This document shows, piece after piece, positions 36,501 to 45,500 of a DNA stretch of 64,000 nucleotides. The first letter of the stretch is position 1. Each line of letters begins with the position of its first letter. The translations under genes and the position numbers were made by a program. Location of the stretch: the NCBI RefSeq assembly GCF_032854445.1, contig NC_088302.1, forward strand, positions 43,064,645 through 43,128,644, read 5' to 3'. The stretch comes from Liolophura sinensis (Eukaryota > Mollusca > Polyplacophora > Chitonida > Chitonidae). A model generated the notes under the pieces. The model did no database searches. It was not told the DNA's origin and saw only the letters and a program-made list of their open reading frames with translations.

Positions 36501-39500
36501 GACATGCTATCTTTTAATACCAGACATTCATTTAACCATTTGTCAGCGTGCAAGGCGACACGAATCGCTCAGCGAGATGACGCATCTATTGCAAATGAGT
36601 GCTTGTTCAAGTATTCATTTGATGAAGGCGCGTTGTAAAACCTTGTCTGCAGTGACCGTTTCCAGATGATGTACACCCAATGAAAAATGAAACTAAACAT
36701 GAAAAGAAAAGAAATAAAAACTACTACCGAGAAAAATGAAGAAAAGATGTCACCCCACCTAGGTGACAAAAGAAAAAGAATTGGTGTACAGATCAAGGAA
36801 TATACACTGTCTTATGTATGACTTTTGATTTCAGGTTGATGTTGAACTGCAAGAATCTGATGGCTTCCAAACTCTTGACATCAATGACGCTGGAGAGGAA
36901 GTTCTACTTCCTGGATCCCGCAGCCGGACTTTAACAGTAAGTTTGAGGAATCCGTTTCCTAAACCTGTCTATAATCGGTGCAGTGAAACCGGCCATTTTG
37001 TTGAATTTAACGGTGCTTAGTGTCGCTTGCAACATTATATTACAACGTCACGAAGATGTCTTCAAGTTGGCTCCAGATCGAACCTCTAGTTCACCTCATC
37101 AACAAGGCAGTACTTGTGTGTGTGTGTGATTAGGCCTTAACATCAGCACTACTCCAACCATATCATGGTGACAGGATTTTGGTGATTGATATGAATTAAT
37201 ATTGTTAACAAGGCATGCAGGAGAATGAATCGTTGAAGTGTAACGTTAAATTGGCAATATTTTACCCAAATCATGGCGAATATCGCAGCAGAAAGTCAGT
37301 CTTAGATATACAGACGCAAAGCGTCTCTCAAAGAACTTCATTATTAGATTAATGTAAACGCAGATTTCAAGAATACTCCCCTACTAGGACTACGTATTGC
37401 CAAAGATGGAGAGAACATATAAATGACATAAAGTTCAGATAAAAGAGTGCGAAAAGTTATTCCTTAATGTGATCTTCAATATCGTTTCCCCATTTTTCCT
37501 AAAGATTTTTCCTAATTTTTGTATGGTGGGTATTTGGGACCAAATGTCGTTGTTTAATAATGTCACAAATGAGGATGTAACACAGGTCTAATAACTATTT
37601 TTGCACTAGAATTTGTTCGTTTCAGCTAACAAATATATTAAACTTCCATTTGGATCATATTATATTTTAATATGTTCATAAACATTATCATAATTTAGGT
37701 TAAATACATATGTTTTGATATCAACAACAAATTTACGTTCAAATAAATTTATTGGACAAGCATCACATCCTTATTTAGAACATTATTATGCAACAACTAT
37801 AAATAGCAAAAGTTACCCAAATACCCATCATACAAAAATATTTTCAAATACCCTTTTCTCTTGAAAAAAAAATCCAAAAAAATATTAAACATCATATTTT
37901 CAAATAAGTTTTGACGCTCTTTTATCTGATTTTGACATCATGTTTATGTTTTCTTCTCCTTTAACACTATTACATGTACTTTAGGATCTGTTCGTTTGAT
38001 TTCCTTGGTTTTACCATTTTGCATACAACGTCTGTATACAATCTTTTTCAGGTACCCAGTGGTATTCCCAAATCTGTTGTGTTTCCTATCAAAGCTGTTA
38101 AGCTGGGGAATATTCCCATTACTGTGACAGCCCGGTCAGGAGCCGCCTTTGATGGTCTCACTAAGACTCTGCTCGTGGAGGTAAGTGACCTTCAGGATTA
38201 ACCTTCAGATATACAAAACTTTGCCAGTTGTCATGTGCTTGTCATCAGTTTTGTGCCGTCGTGTAAAAAGGTCGTTAGTATTTCTCTTGTAGTCACAAAC
38301 TATAAACCGCTTCACTATTTCATTAACATCTTATCATTTTAGCACAGTTTATCCATGTCCATTGAAGTGAATATGCCGCCACTCCTTAAAATTGTAGTAA
38401 AGTCTAACAAGTAAGATGAATATACCAATGGCTCTAGAAATTGCTTGGTTGGAAGATGAAATTAGGGTTGTTGATGGTCTTGTAAGTACTTTATCTAACA
38501 AAACTCTTCATATGTACAGCCAGAGGGCGTGGCGGACGAATACAACTTTATCCAGCTGGTTAACCTAACCAGCTCAAGCCACCATCAAGCGACCAGCCCA
38601 GTTTCGTATCCACCAGGAGTGGTGCAGGGTTCAGAGAAACTTAAAGTGAAACTTGTGGGTAAGTTCAAAGATACAATAACATATTTTATATAGAACGTTA
38701 CAAATACTGAGTCATCGCAACCATTACCACGCTCTCTGACCAATGCAAAGCCAAGGGGTTGATCCCAAGGTGGCGAAGCGAACAATGACAATAGCAAGCC
38801 GACACTATTATTTGTTAAGTGATACAAGACAACCATATGTCATTTCCGTAGGTGACGTACTGGGGGGCACGGTGTCGAACCTGGCAGGTCTAGTGCGCAT
38901 GTCTTATGGATGCGGAGAGCAGAATATGGTGAACTTTGCCCCCACCGTGTTTGTGTCTACATACCTGCAGTCCGTGGGTCAGTTGACAGGAGAACGGAGG
39001 AGACAAGCGATTGACTTCATCTCTCAAGGTACAGTCGATTTAGCTCTAAAGAACATAGAGAAAAACACAAGACGTTTCAAAGCCGAATCTTTTATAAAAT
39101 TTTATCTTAAACGGACATAGGCTTTCAAGAAAGATTAAATAGAAATACCGTTGTTTATTTCAGAGCGAAGTTGGAGTAACACTCCAACTTCGCTCTGAAA
39201 TATAAAACGTTGAAATTTAAGAAAGACAAATCATCTCCAAAATTTGCTTGAGTCATGTACCGAAAGGTTCAGACATAGAATGTACCCTGTGCTTTGGCTG
39301 AGGAGTTATCAAAGGCCAGTGAATTAAAGAATTTGTAAATTCAATCTTATTCTCAGATATTTGTTTGGTTTTGAAGGATACCAACGCCAAATGAACTACA
39401 GGAGGAACGACGGGTCTTACAGCGCATTCGGAAATCGCGACAAAGAAGGCAATCTTTGGTGAGTGAACCAGGGACTTACAGACATAAATCATAAATCACA

Positions 39501-42500
39501 AAACATATTATCCAAGGATTTACATGAACATTTAAAAAAACCTTTTGAAGGTCAGGTAAATTGACACATTTCGTCCGTTATAAACAAGCTACATTACACT
39601 GTTTTTAATTATCAGTTGTCAAACCTATGTTATCCGCTATGTTATTCGACAATATGCCATCTTTCCTTTCCAGGTTAACAGCCTTTGTTGCCAAATCCTT
39701 TGTAACGGCGGCCAGTAACGACTTTCTGAACCTGGACCCAGTGGCTCTGAGAGCATCCTATGCGTATATAGCTGCACAGCAGAACGTCGACGGATCCTTC
39801 CGGTCAAAGGGAAAACTCCACAACAAACGACTGCAGGTAAGAACGACTCCTAACTGGTTTAACAGCAGAAACATTCATTCATTTTTTTACCGGTAAACCA
39901 GTAGAAATATTCTGTGGGAATATGTAGAGTTTTAGTGAGGTTGTTCGCCCGAGACAGCCAGAGCGTCTGGGTATAATCAAAGTTTGAGGAAAATGGGGTT
40001 GTTCATGTGTATAAATCTTCCAGTATATACAAATACGGCCCACAGTGACTGGTTTAACTATTTCTTTGCTCTTACTAAACCCTGGCTATTGAAATTTTTG
40101 TCTTGTATATCTGTCATTTGTTTGACAACCCTCAACATACCCATGCAACATATGTGCAGGCTACGTATTAGGCATTTTATGTTGTCTAATAAAGTTACCG
40201 CCTTCCACCATTAATGCACACATATTAAGCTTGATGTGTAAGTAAAATAAGAACGTGAGGAATTCGTATCAAACATCAAACAGATAGGCTTCTTATGAAT
40301 GAAACTGTCCTGAGTTTTGCTCTAATCATCTGTTATGACAATAAATCCAAGGTAAATTAGCTGTATAATCATGTAAATTATCCTCGTTATTAGTGTTAAT
40401 GTAAATAATGCAAAACTTGTAATTGTCCTCATTTGGATCGTTGTGTTACAGGGACAATCTGGAGGTGGTGACGCGTTGACAGCGTACGTACTCACTGCCT
40501 TGTTGGAAAACCCATCAACGGTAAGAGAAACCCTCAAGTCAGAGATCACGGGAAACACTCACCGATAGATCTGTGTTCATTCATTAAGGTGTGCGATGAA
40601 TGACCTTAACTTTTCTTTAACTACGAGATGTTCCTTTTTGACTTTGTTTTGTCTACTATTAGTATGTATCATCAGAATTAATGCAATCCAACGCACAATT
40701 GTGATTACTAGCGCATTCAGCTACGGAAACAGCCGATCTTATGTTCAGACTAGAGACGAACACGAAAATAAGAAAATACAAAAAAAATGCTGTGGTAAGG
40801 CGTTTCATGATAAAATTATATCTATTTATACCTAATGAGTCGCCCGATTCAGCTTGACAACAGCAACTCTGCTCCTGTGCGTAAGAATGTGGAGTGAGTT
40901 GAGGTTCAAGCGTCTCATTCAACATGACCTCCAAATGTTAATTCCCATGATTCCTGAGAATGGCGGTGTCTATTTTTAGTAACATTGCTCCAGTGGTCGA
41001 TCATACCGGATGAAGTACAAGTGCGCGGACAACCATAAGACCCAGTACAGTATTTCTCACTATTGATATACGCTTGCTATTATATTTTCCTCAACAGGAT
41101 ACAGACTTCAGCCGTACTATCGCCAAGGCTCAACGGTTTGTGGAGAACTACGTCAATACCAGTGCGGACCTGTATGACTTGGCTATCGGAGCGTACGCTT
41201 TGGCCCTGTCTGGCAGCCGGCGGGTGGACAGCGTGCTGGAAACTCTTGAGGCCAGGGCCACAAATAGAGGTTTGTTCTAAACTTGATTCCAAATAATGAT
41301 ATCCATTCAGAATTCACCTATTATGCATTGTGGTTTGTGCACAGTAACCTCTATAAAGGCCTGTGTCTTGGTCTTTAAAATAGATTTATGTTTACATAGC
41401 ATCTGGCTAAAAAGCTTTGCTGGAAACGGATCATTCTTAATGTTTGTCCTGTACATATGCTTGGGCCACGTGCAGCAACAACAGCAATATCCAAGTTGTG
41501 TAACTTTATTTACTTCACCATACACACATATTCTCTTGTTCTGGCGATGTGAGAGATTCATGTGTCTCACAAAAACTATAAGCAGTACATTTTTCCGACG
41601 TGTTGCCAGCGGTGGGAATGTCACGTAGTTGCAGATGTGCCTTTTGCTGCTAGTGGGAACCAATGATGCTTTAGATATGATATAATTTATTATCTACTGA
41701 CAGACGGCTACACGTATTGGGAGGTGGAGGCTGATCCCGTGTACAGATGGGAACCGCCGAGACACCAGTCAAAGGCAGCCAGCATTGAAGCTACCAGTTA
41801 CGTGTGTCTTGTGTATGCCCTGAAGAAAGACATCAGCAAGAGCTCCCAGTGTCTGGCTTGGCTCGTCAGTCAGCAGAATGATTATGGGGGATTTGTCTCC
41901 ACTCAGGTAAGAGAAGCTTCGTATCATATCTGAGGTCGTGTACGTCTTTGTGTCTTCTTCGAGAGTTGCGAAAAATTCAGCAAGTATATATCATGCAAAT
42001 GCTTTGTTGACATTTATTCTTTCGTCTATAATGATAAGTACAGAAATGAATCCGGATTCAGTGATATGTTCAATTGTCTTTTTGGTAAACTGGGTATTTG
42101 TTTTACAAATATCAATGAAATCTTTGATTTTTCTTCGTCACATAATGATGAATATGTCGTTATGTTTCTATCATTTTGTTTTTGTTGTCCTTAAGGATAC
42201 AGTGGTTGCTGTCCAGGCTCTCAGTGCTATGGGACCTTTCTTCTACACGAAAACCCAGAAGGGTTATATTACTGTTGAGGCCGCCGGGACTTCTGCATCC
42301 TTCACTGTGAACGACGCCAACAGGCTGGAGTTACAACAGGCTACGGTAATGTGTCCATGTTTTCTCCATTTAATAATAATCAAATAACTAATGAGGCTTT
42401 TCGTTCGGCTTATCTAAGTACAAAGATAAGTGACATTCAATATCTTTGAATCATGGTAATGGTTCAAAGAAGCATCCTCTTATTGCTAGAATATATAGAA

Positions 42501-45500
42501 TGTTTGCACACCACAATTTTACACAAGTATACTAGTTCGGTAGTGTGTGTCCAGAACAGTTAGCCCATAGGCTCACCGATGATCTAAAGATTTTGTTTTC
42601 ATTGTCATGTTTTATCTTCCTCAGCTACCGGTTAACGCCAGCAGTGTTACCGTGCGGGCATCTGGGATGGGCGTGTTCTTGGTCTCCGTAAGTACATCTA
42701 TACACTTCAACGCCACTAGCACGTAGAATACACGTTTTACTCGCTCTGACCCAAACAAAAATTATTTTAAGTCCATGTACACTTGTTTGAGAATATTACT
42801 TATCCTGGTAGTGTGTCTTATAGTGTACGAGAGTTTCTTCCAAACTTCCCTCACTACCTGCATGTAGTCTACCATCATACCAATCAAAGCCAGGTAGGGA
42901 CATAGGATTGTTACTTTAGGCTCCGGTTTGCATTAAGATGTGGTTCTAGTGATATTTTGATATCAGATACATACACTAAATGATATACATCGTTTGACTT
43001 GTGTTTTCGTTGTATGTTTTCAGATTTCAGTTAGGTACCACATCCAGACCCCAGTACTGGAGCCCTCGTTCACGCTCACCACGACCCTTATCAGAGACAC
43101 ACCCACGGTCATTGAGCTAAGCGTTTGTGCCAAGTGAGTACTATACACCAGGATGCCGGCTCTTCAAAGCATGTGCTTCCCAACACACGCTGTCTTTCTT
43201 TCGGATGGGTAGCCAATCACAATTTCTGAAGACAAAATTCTACCTTGGATGGGTTACTGTGGGTTATTTTTGTTTGACTTTTGATGATGGCACCTCAGTG
43301 TTCTGTTGTGCATATAGCCATGACGTCATCTATTTTACATTGCCTTGAGCTCTGAAACATCATGCCAAGGCAATATCACTCACAAATTGGATCTAAATTT
43401 TGAACTAAATGCAAATATTAATTATGTTGAATAGGTCATTATGGTTAGATTTGTTAGATACTTGACGACGGGCAGTGGTTTTCTACAGACAACCCTGTTT
43501 TCTTCACCCATAAACCTAACCGCTGTGGTACACGTGACAATTTCGGAATGCGGCCTGAAATGCAAATTTAATAATTTAATGAATCAAAGAGAGTTTGACG
43601 GGTTTGAACTCCATATATACTGATGTATTTGTCTTAAAGCGCGCCATTAACGAAGTACTACTGTTGTCAGATATCTTCGTGGTGAGGCCAGCAGTATGGC
43701 GAACATTGAAATCCGGTTGCCGTCAGATTTTAGCCTGACTCAGGAGGGGAAAGATCAACTGCTGTCTGTGGCCAAGAGGGTGGATGTGCTGGACGGCAAA
43801 GTCTTGATGTATCTGGATGAGGTAAGCGAAATGTGTTGCTGTTGAAGTATCTGACATCGTTTGAATGATACATAAATTTACATGCACTACCTACAGCGTT
43901 AAACTTTCCAACGTCTTATCCCTGGTAGGCTCTTTAACAGACTGACTTGTTCCGTATGTGCGAGCTCGAGTGAAGTTAGTATGTAAATGTAGTAAGCGAC
44001 AACTTTCCTCTTGTCCTGTTTAGAACGCCATAAAATCTGATATTTTTGTCCTCGTTAGATAACAAGCAGAGGCGTTTGTACAAGCTTTACGGCAACCGGA
44101 AGTGGGAACGTTAACAAACCCAAGCCCAATCCTGTCAGGGTGTTCGACTATTACAACCCAGGTTAGTTTTACTTTTATTTTATTTTTGCCCCTGGCCACG
44201 ATCGTGCTTAAAACGAAATAGGGGCCTTTTTGAAAGAGCTCTCTGCTGTGTGAGGAAGATTTGTCCTTGACAATGAGGCGGGGTGTGAGATTCCAGCTTC
44301 CACGTGATAGGCTACGGATTTGTTTATATTTTTATTTGACTGTTGTTTAATGTGGAGCTCTACCATATTTCATCTGTCCGACGCCAGTAGAGCTTTAGGA
44401 AAGTTAGGTTCAGGGGAAGGAAACTGTGCAGGGAGCGAACCACCGACATTGGCCAGGCACCTCACATACTTCTTGACCTAACGCCACAGCCAAAACAGCG
44501 AAAGATGGATTCGAACACGCACTGTGGATTTCCTCCATTCATAAAAGTGACTAGTCATGTAAATATTCACGAAAGGATGCTAAGGACTCCAGTTAAATCT
44601 ATGAAAACAAGATAGGGATGTCTACTGATGTCTGCACTCGTGCCGCTTCGACAGCTAAATAAAAAAAACATTACTATACACGTGATAATTTTGTCAGCTA
44701 ATTTTTGTCAGGTGTAAATGTCCTCTGCTGTTTGCTTGGAATTTGCACAAATTTATTTTCTCTTTTCTTTAGATGATTCTGCCCTAGCGTTTTACACCCT
44801 AACATCTCTCAATGGAGATTTCTGTGATTCTACCGTTTGTGCTAACGACTCTGCAGGCTGCTCGGCCAACTGCCCGGTAAGTAACTGATAATTGCGGGAA
44901 AAGGATGAGGAAAAATGTAGCATGTAGCCTATGGCTTTGTGTGAAGGATGAGGAATGAATGAATAAATGTAGCCTGTGGTTTTGTGTGAAGGATGAGGAA
45001 TGAATGAAGCATGTAGCCTGTGGTTTTGTGTGAAGGATGAGGAATGAATAGATGTATCATATACATGTAACTTGTGTGAAGTATGAGGTATGAATGAATG
45101 TAGCATACAGCATGTCATTTCTGTAGAGGATAAGGAACGAAAGTAGTAGGTAGACTGTCGTTTGTATGCAATATGACTTCGTTCAGCATGTATCCTGTCG
45201 TTTTTATGAAGAATGAATGAATGAATGTAGTATGTAGCCTAACGCATGTGTAATAAATACAGAATGAATGAATGAATGTAGCATGTTGCCTGTAGTTTCT
45301 GTGAGGGGCGGGAAATGAATGAATGTAGCATGTAGCCTGTGTTTGTGTGGAGGATAAGGACTGAATACAGCATGTTGCCTGTAGTTTGTGTGGAAGATAA
45401 GAAATGAATACAGCATGTTGCCTGATGTTTGTGTGGAGGATAAGGGATGAATACAGCATGCTGCCTGTAGTTTGTGTGGAGGATAAGTAATGAATACAGC

